Below the pieces are notes generated by a model. That model had not been told where the DNA came from, ran no database searches, and was given only the letters and a program-made list of their open reading frames with translations. A stretch of DNA of 64,000 nucleotides from Prunus persica (taxonomy: Eukaryota; Streptophyta; Magnoliopsida; Rosales; Rosaceae): the NCBI RefSeq assembly GCF_000346465.2, contig NC_034016.1, positions 19,207,548 to 19,271,547 on the forward strand. The letters are read 5' to 3'. The number at the start of each line of letters is the position of its first letter. The stretch's first letter is position 1. Positions 10,749-23,610 of the stretch are shown here, piece by piece. The translations under genes were made by a program, and so were the position numbers.

Positions 10749-11397
10749 ACACATTGGTTTTCTTCTTCTTCTTAGACTTTGGTGGTGGTTTAGGCTGGAC
10801 AAATTCATTAAGAATGATTCTCTCTCTCTCTCTCTCTCTCACTGTGTCTGTCTGTATGTCTGCTGTCTGTCTGTGATCAGTGAGTGTCTGTTTGATTGAG
10901 CTTTTTGAATGACGGAGGGGTATAAATAAAGAAGGAAGTGCAGGCGGGTGGGAGAAAGAGTGGGAAGGAATTCCTACGTAAAACCCTAAAATTGTGAGAC
11001 TGTTTTGTACAGCTAGTTTCAACAAACCCTGTCATGTAATCATGTCTCCGCGTCTGTGCTCTTGATTAATATTTGCTACTCATATCTGCGTCTGCGCGCA
11101 ACAAACCCTGACCGTTTTGTTGGCTTCTCCTCAAATTGGCATTAAAAACCTCAAACTGTTTAATAAAATACTTTTTCAGGGGTGTATTTGTGGCTTTATA
11201 TTGAGGTTTTCTAGTAGTGATGACAGATGAGTAATATGCATGTATAGAAGAGTCTGGAAGAGAGCCAGATCCAATTTTTGTATTTTTGGGAAACTTTCCA
11301 TTTTTCTCTAAATTCAATATGGCCCCCTTTTTATCTGCTTTTGTTCAGTTCGTTTTGATGCATGTGGGCTATCTTTGAGATTGGGTTGACATGTCAT
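10627..11397 (-). repeat. Right arm of the large palindrome (decayed family gene, facing left)
   Basis: Mirror image of 9703-10423 with longer CT and AC runs (about 10711-10755 and 10818-10840). On the minus strand it has the TATTTATA box (about 10920-10928), the CAGACAGA leader and a 3' coding scrap of family member A. This includes a 22-base perfect match (10775-10796) to 4957-4978. An 83-codon frame (11066-11317) is identical to that at 9785-10036 in the other arm. It has no ATG start and no known domain, so I do not call it a gene. Confidence 0.85.
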
Positions 11398-11399
11398 AA

Positions 11400-13270
11400 A
11401 ATTTTGTTACAATAATAGTGGCTTTTCTGGATGGGGGTATTTGTGGTATTATGATTTGAGAGCATTTCTCACATAAACACAATAGTCCAATGTCCAACAG
11501 TCCAACCACTGCAATTAAGTACCATACACATTAAGAGAACCGCAATTTTTTAATTTGATCTCAGTCCTCCTAATTGGATTTCATGCTTCAATGTATATGG
11601 TACTTAGTTGCACTGATCGAGCTGATTTCTTTATAAATTCCATATTTGGGTTAACTGATCTGATAAATGTATCTAGTTTGTGTAAAATCACAAAAACAAA
11701 ACAAAAGTAAAAGACAAAAAACAATGTACAATGTTGGATTTGTGATTTTCCATATGCACTTCAAATTTGTCATTGCTCACAATGTACATAACGTTATGGT
11801 CACAGACAAATTTTTTTACTGTTTACCTAAAAATAAATAAACAATTAAACTGGGAATAATACAAGCAATTCAACTAGAAATTGAGATTTATTTATTTATT
11901 TTTAATGCCGGGAGGAGACTTTGGATTCCATTTTTTATGTACAAGCAATTCAGAGAGATAGGGATTTACACAAATATTCATTGGGTGTCTGGACTCAGAA
12001 TTAAAGCCCAATGGGGCTTCTAGAACATGCAGCCTATCTTTCCTCTTAGTTATGTCCTTAATTGCAAAAGGACCAATTGGCAATAATTTGCCAATAATGT
12101 CAAGGACGTTATTGACTTTTCAGGTTTCATTTGCACTTTTTTTTTTTCTTTTCTAAAGTTAGGAAGAGGATGGGAAAAAAACTCACACACATGAGTACCA
12201 CAAAGACTTGAACCTAGGAGCACTTGAAAACGCACGAAAAACTTGAGTGAATCCAACCAACACCCTTTTCATTTGCATTCTCAATCTCTTAATTTTGTAA
12301 CATATTGCAATGAAACTTCGAGGGTATATTCAATTGAGATTTTAATAGATTATAATTACAGGATTTATGGTAAATGGATTTCAATTGAGATTTTAATAGA
12401 TTGTAATTACAAGATTAGGGTAATGGATTTTAGTAGGATTTGCAAACTTTACTGATGATTTTGAATTCACTTAGGGTAATGAATTAAAACTGGAGGTAAA
12501 GTTCATGGACCTCTATAATTAAAAGCCATAAAAATTAACTTTAAAGAAAATACATTGGAAAATGGGCTTTTTTGTTTATTTAATTTTATTTTATGTACTT
12601 TATTTTTTCTTTTCTAATATATTACATTCTAAGGGTTGTTTGTTACACATTACTGTCTTGGGGTGGACTATTTCTTGACCAGGCTTATTGGAATCCAATC
12701 AAAACACAGTTAGGGCGTTGGCGGATTCATTCAACGACATGTCAACCCAATCTAAAACATAGCCCACAAGCAGCATAACGAACTCAACAAAAAGCAGATA
12801 AAAAGAGGCCTACATTGAATTTATAGAAAATGAAGATGGTGAGAACTAGCCAAGCGAAGCTGCTGTTGTTGTGCATGTCGTCGAGATCCCGCTACCATCT
12901 CCGATGGTACAATGAGTTCCCAAAGAGAAGATCAAGATCAAACTTTTTTGGTTTTTGGGTTTAAGCAATTTAGAGCAATACTTCTCATATTTATTCTTTT
13001 TTGACAATTTTTCATTTTCTGTAAAAATTCAGTGTGGGCTGCTTTTGATGTGCTTTTGGTGGGAATAAGGCCAGGGTCCTCATTGTAATTTTTATTTTCA
13101 ACCACAACTGCTCCCCAGCCTGCTTAAATTCTGGAAAAAAAAAAATATTTCTACATTAGATTGATCCTGAGATCCTCAAACCGATCTACACCAACATGAC
13201 GTATCTAACATAAGTTAATATCCTAAAAAGTAATAATAATAATAATCACATCTTCTCTTCTTCCTCATCT
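11400..13270. other. Intergenic stretch with pieces of the palindrome
   Basis: 11905-11995 is the outer inverted repeat partner of 9340-9430. 12660-12830 is a third, diverged copy of the outer arm sequence (about 9640-9800). An imperfect direct repeat lies at about 12328-12435. No gene seen. Confidence 0.55.
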
Positions 13271-13278
13271 TCTTACTT

Positions 13279-15383
13279 CTAATTCGTAAAGACATGTGGC
13301 AGACATCTTGCTACAACGATATGATCCAGTGTCGTTTGGAAGCCATATTCCTCAACAACCTGCATTACCTGGTTGAACCTTTTTCCATAAATTTTATCGA
13401 AACCGTTTTTCATACGTTCTGCTCTATACTAATACAACTTTATTGTGAAATTAGGATGCTCTTCGGTTTTATCTGAGTAGTCGAAAACCCTAGAACAATA
13501 CCGTTACCCATATTTGTGTGACATTACTTCGCAAATACCTTCTTCTAACTATCTTTCCAGTTTAAAATCGCCAATTAGACCTACAATATGCACCATTATT
13601 GAGAAAAAAATAATAATAAAAATACCTAAAGATCATAGTATATATTAAACATTGCTTGGCTCTTGAGTATTGACCCATGAGCAGGAGCTAAGCATTGTCC
13701 TAATAATATTGCACCTGCAGGCATAAGTTTAAAACAAATTCTATTTTGTATTTTTTTTTAAATGTATTTTTGTAGCGAATAATTAATGAAGCCTAAATCT
13801 AGATTCAAACCTTTAAAGATCAACCATGCATGCATCATCTCATGTGCCAATGTCATGCCCATGAGCAACCTATAAGGAAGATAAAACTAGAGAGTTATTT
13901 AGATTTTAAATAAAATAATAGACTACAAATTAATTAGAGAAATTAAATTATGCAACGGGGAATTTAGTGACGTACTCGGGCGATCCGAATCGAAGTAAAA
14001 GTCTAACTCTTTGGCCGCAGCAAAATAATGCTGCTAAAAGTTGCAGGTTAACTTTGTTGGCTTTCTTCCCGACTTTAATTCTGTCTTCGTATTGTGTACA
14101 TCTATTAATCTGATACAAAGGCATACAGGAAATATATTTTATCACAAATATTTACTGTATATTTATGGGGATCAATTTAATACTTTATTAGAGAAAACGA
14201 AAATAATTAACTCCTAATGAAAATCTTACCGTCATGATAGGCGTGTAATTGTTGAATAGGCAACCGCCCGCAGCTAACATGAATATAAAAAACTTGATAA
14301 GTTTTTCGAATAAAATAAAAGCCAAACAAGTTATGATAAATTTACTATATTTCATCTTGCTTTTATAGTAATCGAAGGAAGTTGAGGTTCCACTCCAAAA
14401 CCAATTGGCAATGGTGGGAAGTAACTCAGCTTCTTCTAAGTCCTTGCTAGGTTTCTCAACTTTCCAATGAGAGACTTTTTACAACATTCTCACAGTAACA
14501 AACAGATCCAGCAAATAAATTTGATATGGTTTTGGTGTGCACTTATGTAATGTCTCTGTCTTTTCGTTTTTAAATCTGATCATCTCATATCTATCCACCA
14601 ATAAAATAGGAATGTCTTCTTTCACTTGGAGATGTAAACTTTTATAAAATCTATGCACGTTTTCAAAAATAAGAAGCTTGCATTTCTCTGGATCCATGAT
14701 ACTATGATAGTAATAGAATAGCAATCTGAGCAAAGATGCCGCCCATCAACCTCTACATATTTTATTTCTGGTTCCTGCATGATGTAGATAGGCAATTAAC
14801 CAAGGAAAGAAAATTTCAAGTCCCAAATTATGGTTTGGTTTAGAGATAAGCAATCAGACAAGTTAAACGCCAATATTAATTAAATCCAAACAAGAAGAAG
14901 AAAAATAGAAACATGTTAATTGAAAAAGGAAAAAAACATGATTACTATGTGACTACTATGAGGAATAAAATGTGTTTCACAAACCTTAAATCTATGGCAA
15001 GTATGGCACCGCAGAGTCCCATCCTTGAAATGTTCCGCACAACCTCTTTGGCCCCAAAATTTATTGAGTAACACGACTCGATTCTTTATGACAAAAAGAA
15101 AAGAAAAAAGAGCCGCTTATTAGTTTAGAAGATAATCAAAAATGAAAAATTACTCACATTGTATCTACAATACAAACTAACTAAATGCAGGTGTGTTTTT
15201 TGGACGAAATATAATTGCATTAACATGATATGTCGCTAGGTTGCTTCTTAATTTTGTGGTCGATCCAGAGGGACTTGATCGACTCAATATTTTGTAAAAA
15301 GTACTTACAAGTGGATGAGGACCACAAATTTGACATTCTTCTCGATGGATATTGACTTTCTTTCTAGTGAATTCCTTCTTCAT
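13279..15383 (-). pseudogene. DA1-like peptidase pseudogene, copy 1
   Basis: Exons on the minus strand: 15309-15383, 14985-15083, 14547-14774, 14231-14274, about 13950-14109, 13811-13869 and 13279-13580. They match the open copy at 25224-27386. Lesions: an 8-bp tandem duplication in exon 3 near 14700, which shifts the frame; the exon 3 donor changed from GT to AT (about 14545-14546); and three in-frame stops in the last exon (in the ER-stop-LEEG, YG-stop-RYC and LY-stop-YR contexts). The HEMMH zinc motif itself is still readable in exon 6. A TATATAAAG box remains at 15490-15498. This copy sits in an inverted block duplicated at 21190-27420. Confidence 0.9.
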
Positions 15384-15764
15384 GACAATTTAGAAGAAGA
15401 GATAGGCTGAGTTTGGATGAATGAACTTTGTATTATCAACGATTGGCTTGAATAGGTGAACAAGCATGTGTTTTAGAGTGGAGAGCCACCTTTATATAGA
15501 TGTGGGATACGAGGATTTCTGAAGAGATTGTACTTGTTTCTTTTTGTTGCGTACGGTACAAGAAAGCAAATTCCCCTTTTGAAAAGGTTTTGGCGCACTC
15601 ACTTAGGGTAACTTGTGGATCTTTATTAGGAAATCCAAAAAAAAAAGGGAATTTCCCAAACAATTAAAGGCGGAATAACGTTAACTTTGGAAACAACTCA
15701 TACAACAATTGGCATGTTATGTTACCTTGCTCATGTTGTTCACACAAATTTTGCCCCAAACACA

Positions 15765-16520
<756 letters not shown>

Positions 16521-16639
16521 ATACAAAGACTAAAGACGGAAAAAAAAGTGTTGTAAAACAAAAATGGAAGTCATTGTTATGTGTAATTAGCAGAAAATTT
16601 GATGGAAAGTAATGTATCAAGCTTGATTATACAGTCTAA

Positions 16640-17350
16640 TAGAAAATATCCCTAAGCAAAGCAAGTGCATTGCACATGCCCCCTTTGCGTTGCTTCAACC
16701 ATAACTTGAAGCTATGAATTTCAATCCTCTACATTCACGGCGTTGTTCCATTGATGAGAAGAGCCTTGTTGCATAGGTTTATGAAAACTCGAATGCACAA
16801 ATGCATTAATGAAACAAAACTAACAAGCTCATTAAGGATTCAGCTCGTGTTTTCAGAAAAAATAATGATTTCTCTTATTTTATTTTTATGAGCCGGAAGG
16901 TAAAAAGTTTGGATCCACGCCTTGGAACTTTGGTCATCGTTATGTATAAAAATCATGTATATATATATATATATATATAAATTTTCGTAAGTAAGTTGTG
17001 GTAATTCTTCAAAATGGACTTTCATATATTTTATATTCAACCTTATGACATCTCATTCATAAGCATCTTTGTCAAACACCATATCCTCCTAGTGAACACC
17101 ATAATACTGAATGGTATAAGTCCAATTTTTGTCTGAGGTTTCAGTCCCCCTTAGTCCAATTTGTGGCTGAATGAATAGCACTGACAACATCACCAAATTC
17201 TCGTTGGTGCTCTCAGGGTGTTGCCAGGCTCGTTCTATAGATGGATCAATGTCGGAGGGTCGAGTGGTTTGGTGAACTCTCCTGTAATTACCAGAAAATG
17301 AGCATGATAAAAGAAACTACTCAAAATCTAGATAGCTACGAATATATACA
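16640..17350 (-). repeat. Inverted duplicate of 21190-22010
   Basis: Nearly the same sequence as 21190-22010 in opposite orientation, including an (AT)n tract (16957-16978 versus about 21740-21766). This copy lacks the 149-bp MITE present at 21330-21478 and preserves its empty target site near 17235-17250. No gene recognised. Confidence 0.85.
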
Positions 17351-17870
17351 AGAAAAACCCAACCAAGTTTTAAAAGGCATACTTTAAAAGGTCATGTGCT
17401 AATCTACAGTCTAGAAGGTTGAAACTATTTTTGATTTAAACTTGGGATTTTGACAAAACTCAGAATTTCTAAATTGACATGAACCAATTTCCGTGTTTAG
17501 ATTATAAAAAAAAAAAAAAATAGAAATTCTGCGTAGTAAAAAATATGGAATTTGGAGATCATAAATCCCAATTTTAAATTATATCTAAAAGTCATCATTT
17601 CTAAATTCCCAAAAGAGATTAAGTTTTTTTTTAAAAAAAAAACTTTACAAATAAATGTTAAATTCTGTATTATAAATCCGTCACCTAAACAAGAAACTTT
17701 AAAAATTCTAGAACATTAATTTCGGTCATTTAAGAAATCCTTTAACATAGCATGACACATTGGTGTGTCTAAATAGCATTGCTCATTTTAAAATAGGTGC
17801 ACGTAGAATAAGAATGAGATGTTATGAAACATTGTTAGAGAAAGATGCAAGTGTCATTGTGTTATTGGCG
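17350..17870. other. Intergenic stretch, nothing recognised
   Basis: Contains A-rich runs near 17505-17521 and 17620-17642 and loosely repeated 'AAATTTCTAA' pieces. Confidence 0.5.
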
Positions 17871-19575
17871 TTACAAGTAAGTTTTTCTGCGTGGTTGGGT
17901 CGATGCCGCTTTATTATCGGCAATGTCGCTCTCCGACGAAAAAAACTTACTCCGCAAGACAGGCGCCCTTTTCGTTTCCAAATCCCCTCTCTTTTTCCCA
18001 ATTTTCTCTTCTTCTTCTACCCTCTTCACACAAATGACAGCTTCCCAGCTCCAAAACCCAGCTGTAACACACAGACAGAGTGGACACACCCCGCTTCCCA
18101 CCCATCATCAGGTACTTGAAAATTTTGAATTTTGTTCTGCAATTCTGTTTCCCTTTCAATTTTGATCGGTTCCCATCTCAGTTTTGAGCATGCCCACTTG
18201 AAATTCGCTATTGATTTTTGTGGTTTTTAATTTTATGCTGTGTGTGATCTGTTTAGCTCTGCTTTGAAAATGTTAATGGTAGTTTGGACGATATGGTATA
18301 GCTTTAAATGATGAGTTCTTAGAGAAATTGTTCTTGTTTGCTGGTCTCATCTTCTACTAGTCCATTCTGTAGATGATAATTCATTTCATTTTTGTGATTA
18401 AATAGGCTGAAATTGAACAAACAATTACAGATAGAGGGATTATTTTTCTGTAATAATCGGCGGACTTCGGTAGTTTGGTGATAGGATCATAGAGAAATAC
18501 TACATCAGTAACCAGAGGAAGATGTACAGGGTTTATGAATTTGATTGTGATTTTCCAAGAAAGTTATTTTATTAAAAAAGATAGTTTCTTAATGACTGGA
18601 AAAGAAGTATTGGAGTTGAGAGGCTTGCTGGTATGAGGAGTGACTTGTATGCCTGTTCTTAATTTGCCAATTTGAGGATAGGGGGTATAGCAGCTCAGGT
18701 AGCTGAGTCACCATTTTTATGCAGCTAAGCAGGTTCGAGCATTTTTTTGATACCATGACCAATGAGGTTCCTGGACCATCAGGTCAATGGATCCAGAAAG
18801 AAGCAACCTTAGTTGTTCCAAACATGGTTAAGAATGTACACAATCATGTCTCAGTACAGACAGGGGAGGAATTTTCCATGGAGTTTCTTCAGGATCGTTT
18901 TGCATCGAGAAGAGGTCCTGCTGTGACTGATATGGTTGAGAATTGTGAAAATAAGGTTGGATTGAATTATAATCAGAATTATCAGCTGGGGTATCAGGAT
19001 CTTACTGGTATTCTGGGGTTAACGAGGATGGACTCAGAGGTGCATCTGGTACGTCTGATTTTGTATCGGCGAAAGGGTAGTGTAAATAGGTTGAAAACGA
19101 TGTTTGTGTTGACAAGTTAAGCAGATGCATCAGGGGGAAGTTGATAGCGGACATGTGAAGTTGATGGTTCAATTTGGCTGTACCAGACAAAAGACTTCTG
19201 GAGAGAGGCGCAGATCCTTTCAAATCTTCATCATCCAAATGTGGTTGCATTCTATGGGGTAGTACCTGATGGAGCTGGTGGTACGTTGGCAACTGTAACT
19301 GAATTCATGGTCAGTGGGTCACTTAGGCATGCGCTACTTAAGACAGATAGGTAATTTTGCTATCATTTCTTTGCTTTATTTGTTTCTTACAGTTTTTTCT
19401 GCATATCTTAGAACATGGGGATTCATTATGCAGATCGCTTGACCGTCATAGAAAGCTTATAATTGCAATGGATGCAGCTTTCGGCATGGAATACTTGGAT
19501 TCAAAGAATATTTCTTGATTTGAAGTGCAACAATCTGCTAGTCAACTTGAGGGATCCTCAACGACCTATATGTAA
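17870..19575 (+). pseudogene. Raf-like MAPKKK (PB1-Raf type) pseudogene
   Basis: A possible leader exon lies at about 17870-18112, ending at a GT. An N-terminal piece at about 18719-19060 carries S-V-Q-T-G-E-E-F-S-M-E-F-L-Q-D-R, typical of PB1-containing Raf-like kinases. After a large internal deletion the kinase domain resumes at about 19187-19350 ([17 protein letters not shown]). It continues at 19434-19575 ([19 protein letters not shown]). A small deletion near 19508-19514 removes part of the catalytic loop before D-L-K-C-N-N and shifts the frame. The PB1 domain, glycine-rich loop, DFG region and the rest are absent. Confidence 0.85.
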
Positions 19576-19904
19576 GGTAAATTGGATTTAAACCAAGTTT
19601 TGTATTCAAGGGTTGGCATAAATGCACTTCATAGGAAAGCATTTTGCTTTTTAGTCTTGAAACAATTTCACAGACCTTGAAATGCCTTGAAAGAACTGAA
19701 AATTTTATCAAAACCAAATAGAGTAGTATAGAGCATTTCAATGCCAACAGTTTCCCTGATCATGAAATTGGGGAGATCCAGTGGGGGCTTTCTTTTCCCT
19801 CATATGGAGGCTGGAAAGTCATAATTATACATACCTGTTTCCTTTGCGGATCCTTTTATGTGCAAGTTCAGCCAAATATCATGTTTCTATTATAAAAATC
19901 TCAC

Positions 19905-21060
19905 ATAGCCCATCCTTCACGCAATCTGTCTCACCCCACACCAAATTCAAGGACGAATTACCAAATTCAAGGACGAATTCAATCACTTCTCTTGCTCTTG
20001 TAAATCCTCGCCTTCTTTGTTTGGGTTCAATTTTAAGTAACTTGTTCATGTTGATCTGATTATTGTTGTGAATTTGATCGAGTTTGGTTCTTGTTGAATT
20101 GGGTTATTAATAGATTCTTGGGTATTTTTTTTTAAAACCTGAAATTTAATGCCTTTTTTGTTTTTCTTAATCTGTTGATGATCTGAATCGGAATAGTGGT
20201 AGAGTTATGGCTAGGGTTTGGATGGGATTTGGGGGTTTATATGTGAGTTTAGACAATTGATTTTGATCAGGTAAAGATTGTTATTTTGACCATATTGATC
20301 CCTAGTTGGTACAATGCTCAATTTCTGTTTAATTATGCTTAATTTCCTTTGGATTTTAGGTTTGGAGATGGCTTGGATTGCTGTCTATTTGATTCTTATT
20401 GGGGTTTCTGGCTTAGTTTTTTTGGTAACTTGTGCAATTTTGACATTGGTTTTGTATATCAAAAGGGCTGGATGGGTGTAAGCACCTGTAGAATATCTGA
20501 ATGGCATTAGAATCAGTGTAAGATATTTAGGTGATGATGTGAGCTAATCTTCTTTCATGATCTGATCATACTTGTATGCATGTATGTATCATGCTTTGGG
20601 GTAAATGGGGTTTATGGAAGTATGTTTTGGGACATTTTCTCAGCAGCTCTTTTCATGGTTTTTGAAATTTATTTCGAAAATTAATGTGGTCTGAGGCATG
20701 TATTCAACATGCTCTTTCTAATATTATTGCCTCTATCTGTGGCTGAATAACACAATGATTGGATTGGATTGGATTATGATGTTGTGAACATGACATCACT
20801 TCTGGCTTGTGGTATAAATGCAGGTCTTAGCCTCATTGGAGATCTGTGGGCCTGATAAGTAGTTATATATTTAATCAAGTTCTATACTGCTGTCGATTTG
20901 CTGCATTATTTATCTCACATTTTGGAGCATTTGTGATTTCTATTAGAGTGGTTGCATTGTGATTTCTATTTAAGTCAAGTAAAGATTCAGTATTTCTCTG
21001 TTGGTAACTCTATAGAGATCAGAAGCTCCAGTAGGGAATTTATTTAGAGCTGTGCGTCTT
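19905..21060 (+). repeat. Inverted duplicate of the left-edge leader and intron (1-1110)
   Basis: The block starts within the leader (CACGCAATCT...CACACCAAATTCAAGG) and runs through the same intron sequence to the piece corresponding to position 1. A short internal duplication of the leader occurs at 19940-19980. The TATA-bearing promoter of the other copy is missing here, so expression from this copy is doubtful. Confidence 0.85.
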
Positions 21061-21329
21061 GGTAAGTGTATATGTGGTTCAGTGATTCTTTATAGGAGCT
21101 GACTGTTCTTTTTTTTTTTGTTCTTTTTTTTGGTATTAGGCTGACGTTGTACATTCTCTTAGAAACTTAAAACTTGGTTGGGTTTTTCTTGTATATATTC
21201 CTAGCTATCTAGATTTTGAGTAGTTTCTTTTATCATGCTCATTTTCTGGTAATTACCATGAGTTGTGCCGATACGCCAGGAGAGTTCACCAAACCACTCG
21301 ACCCTCTGACATTGATCCATCTAGAGAAC

Positions 21330-21478
21330 GAGAAAAACTCTCATGCAACGGGGATAGCACTTTTTGCTATCCCCGGCTAATAACGCAATGACATGTAGGA
21401 TAACTTTTTCACATGTCATTGTGTTATTGGTCGGGGATAGCAAAATAGTGCTATCCCCATTTCATGTAAGTTTTTTTC
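21330..21478. mobile_element. Hairpin MITE, Mutator-like (149 bp)
   Basis: Nearly the whole element is an inverted repeat (GAGAAAAACTCTCATGCAAC... against GAAAAAAACTTACATGAAAT...) enclosing GGGGATAGCA palindromes. The flanking 9-bp duplication CTAGAGAAC is at 21321-21329 and 21479-21487. The paralogous site near 17240 is empty, which confirms the boundaries. A related diverged element lies at about 44203-44336. Confidence 0.88.
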
Positions 21479-21732
21479 CTAGAGAACTAGCCTGGCAACA
21501 CCCTGAGCACCAATGAGAATTTGGTGATGTTGTCAGTGCTGTTCATTCAGCAACAAATTGGACTAAGGGGGACTGAAACCTCAGACAAAAATTGGACTTA
21601 TACCATTCAGTATTATGGTGTTCACTAGGAGGATATGGTGTTTGACAAAGATGCTTATGAATGAGATGTCATAAGGTTGAATATAAAATATATGAAAGTC
21701 CATTTTGAAGAATTACTACAACTTACTAACGA

Positions 21733-21768
<36 letters not shown>

Positions 21769-22029
21769 GATTTTTATACCTAACGATGACCAAAGTTCCA
21801 GGGCATGGATCCAAACTTTTTACCTTCCTGCTCATAAAAATAAAATAAGAGAAATCATTATTTTTCTGAAAACACGAGCTGAATCCTTAATTAGCTTGTT
21901 AGTTTTGCTTCATTAATGCATTTTTGCATTTGAGTTTTCATAAACCTATGCAACAAGGCTCTTCTCATCAATGGAACAACGCCGTGAAAGTAGAGGATTG
22001 AAATAATGACCAGTGATTTATCATTTAGT

Positions 22030-22795
22030 GCATCCAGCTCTTTTATTCCAACATTAGGGGTTTTTCTGCACCACCGAAGCCATTCTTCTTCACGCTTTTC
22101 AGTCGCTCGCAGTAGAAGAACGCCCTGAGTCTCTGATTCTCTGGTTCTCCTCGAGGTAAACCCAAACCCCATTTCGCTTTCCCGAGTGCAGCTATGCATT
22201 TTAGATTTGTTATGTTGTTTGTGGTTTTACTTAGACTGATGCGATAAGCTACCCTAGGCCTTTACGTTTTCTATCAGTCTCTGATACAATGTAGGGTTAT
22301 GCTCCCTTTTGAAAAGAAGTTTTAAAGATGTTATCTTTGTTAACTTAGTTTCCGAGCGGCAAGTTATTCCAAAGCCAGTTACCAATTGAATGCAGAACTA
22401 ATTGCTTCAATAGGGTTTGAATTCTGGAACCCATTTGTTAGTTTTCTCCACCTTTCATTTCATTTGCGTAAGGATTTTGTTTGAAGAGAAAAACTTTTGT
22501 CTTCTACGTTTTGCTTTTTTTCTGACTTTAATCTGGATAGATTCTTTTGAATTTCAATGCATGCTTCATTTGATGCCTGAACATCTTACATAGACTTTAA
22601 ATATCAGATTATTATGGCAATGTTGGGGTTTCGAGATTCTACTGAAGAATAAAATCCCCACATCTACTCTCTGTTTGTGTTTCGTTAGTTTGCTATATCA
22701 AACTCAAATAGAGAATTATGGATCATGTTAACATTTTGCCTAGATTTTCATTTTCCATGAGACTTCTTTTAACATCTCAATTTCTTACTTCTCAG
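22030..22795 (+). promoter_or_regulatory. Leader exon and 5'UTR intron of the ELC-like gene
   Basis: A leader ends at 22155 with a GAG|GTAAAC donor. The intron runs 22156-22795 to a TTCTCAG acceptor, ten bases before the ATG at 22806. This is inferred from splice consensus and pyrimidine-rich tracts. Confidence 0.5.
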
Positions 22796-22805
22796 TTGCT
22801 TTGCC

Positions 22806-23610
22806 ATGGATCATCCCGAAACCTTCTTTTATAGCTCCCTTCTTCCACAGCCGAACCAAGCCCTCAAGCAACAGCTAATTGTATATGCAACTAGGGAAAT
22901 ATTGGAGGGCCGCATCCCATACCCAGAACAACTTAGGCCCAGGATCTTAAGTGATGTCATACAATTGCTTGATCAGTATCCTTCATTAGGCCTGACCAGG
23001 CGTAGGTTTCAGCCCGAGGAGCCTGCAGTTTTGGTAGTCAGAGGCACCATTCCTATATTTTACACAAACAGTCTATAAAATTCCAGTTGAGATATGGGTG
23101 CTGCACAGCTATCCAACATCTCCACCGAGGGCGTGCGTGACTCTGGATGACCAAAACGCAATGGCAATCAAGTTACATCATCCATATGTCGATGCTAGAA
23201 GGGGAGGCCTCATAAATGTACCACATATGCTGGATTGGCACTCAGAAAGAACTCTTGTGGTTCTAGTAACCACCATGTGTGAGTGTTTTAGTCGAGACCC
23301 ACCCGTACGGGCAGGGCCAGGGCCACCACCACTGCCACCATCGCCGCCGCAGCCGCAGCCATCTCATGTGCAAGAAAGGCAGAGGCAAGAGCTAGAGGAA
23401 GATAGGCATAGGCAAGAGCAAGTGATGCAGAGGCAAGAGGGAGGAAGACAACAACAAGCGCAAGAGAGGCGGTCATCGAGCTTGTGGTATTCTCTGATGA
23501 GGCGTTTAGCATTTTTGTGCATAGTTTGTATGTTATTCAGCATTACGACTTGTTCATGGTCTACTTTTACACTTGCAGTTCTAGTCTTAGGTTTTGCTTT
23601 GTTGTGGTGA
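22806..23610 (+). pseudogene. ELC/TSG101-like UEV protein with frameshift and C-terminal membrane segment
   Basis: Frame 1 (22806-23078) gives the first half of a UEV domain (Q-P-N-Q-A-L-K...T-R-E-I-L, ending G-T-I-P-I-F-Y). One base off frame, from about 23060 to 23610, the domain continues (Y-K-I-P-V-E-I-W...Y-P-T-S-P-P...H-P-Y-V-D...G-L-I-N-V-P-H-M...D-W). A Pro-rich linker, a Gln/Glu/Arg-rich coiled-coil-like stretch and a hydrophobic C-terminus (about the last 40 residues) follow. UEV proteins of this type are ESCRT-I subunits binding ubiquitinated cargo. Arabidopsis ELC is intronless, as here. The usual C-terminal steadiness box is absent and a putative tail anchor replaces it. The frameshift at about 23058-23066 makes it a likely pseudogene, unless it is a sequence error. 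Confidence 0.75.

Noticed and set aside
9785..11317. Identical 83-codon open frames in both palindrome arms
   Set aside because: They start at TTG rather than ATG, have no recognisable domain, and are identical only because the arms are. The frame is better explained as chance within a repeat.
13294..13476. Open frame on the plus strand (60 codons)
   Set aside because: Antisense shadow of the last DA1-like exon of copy 1; the same shadow appears at 27168-27350 opposite copy 2.
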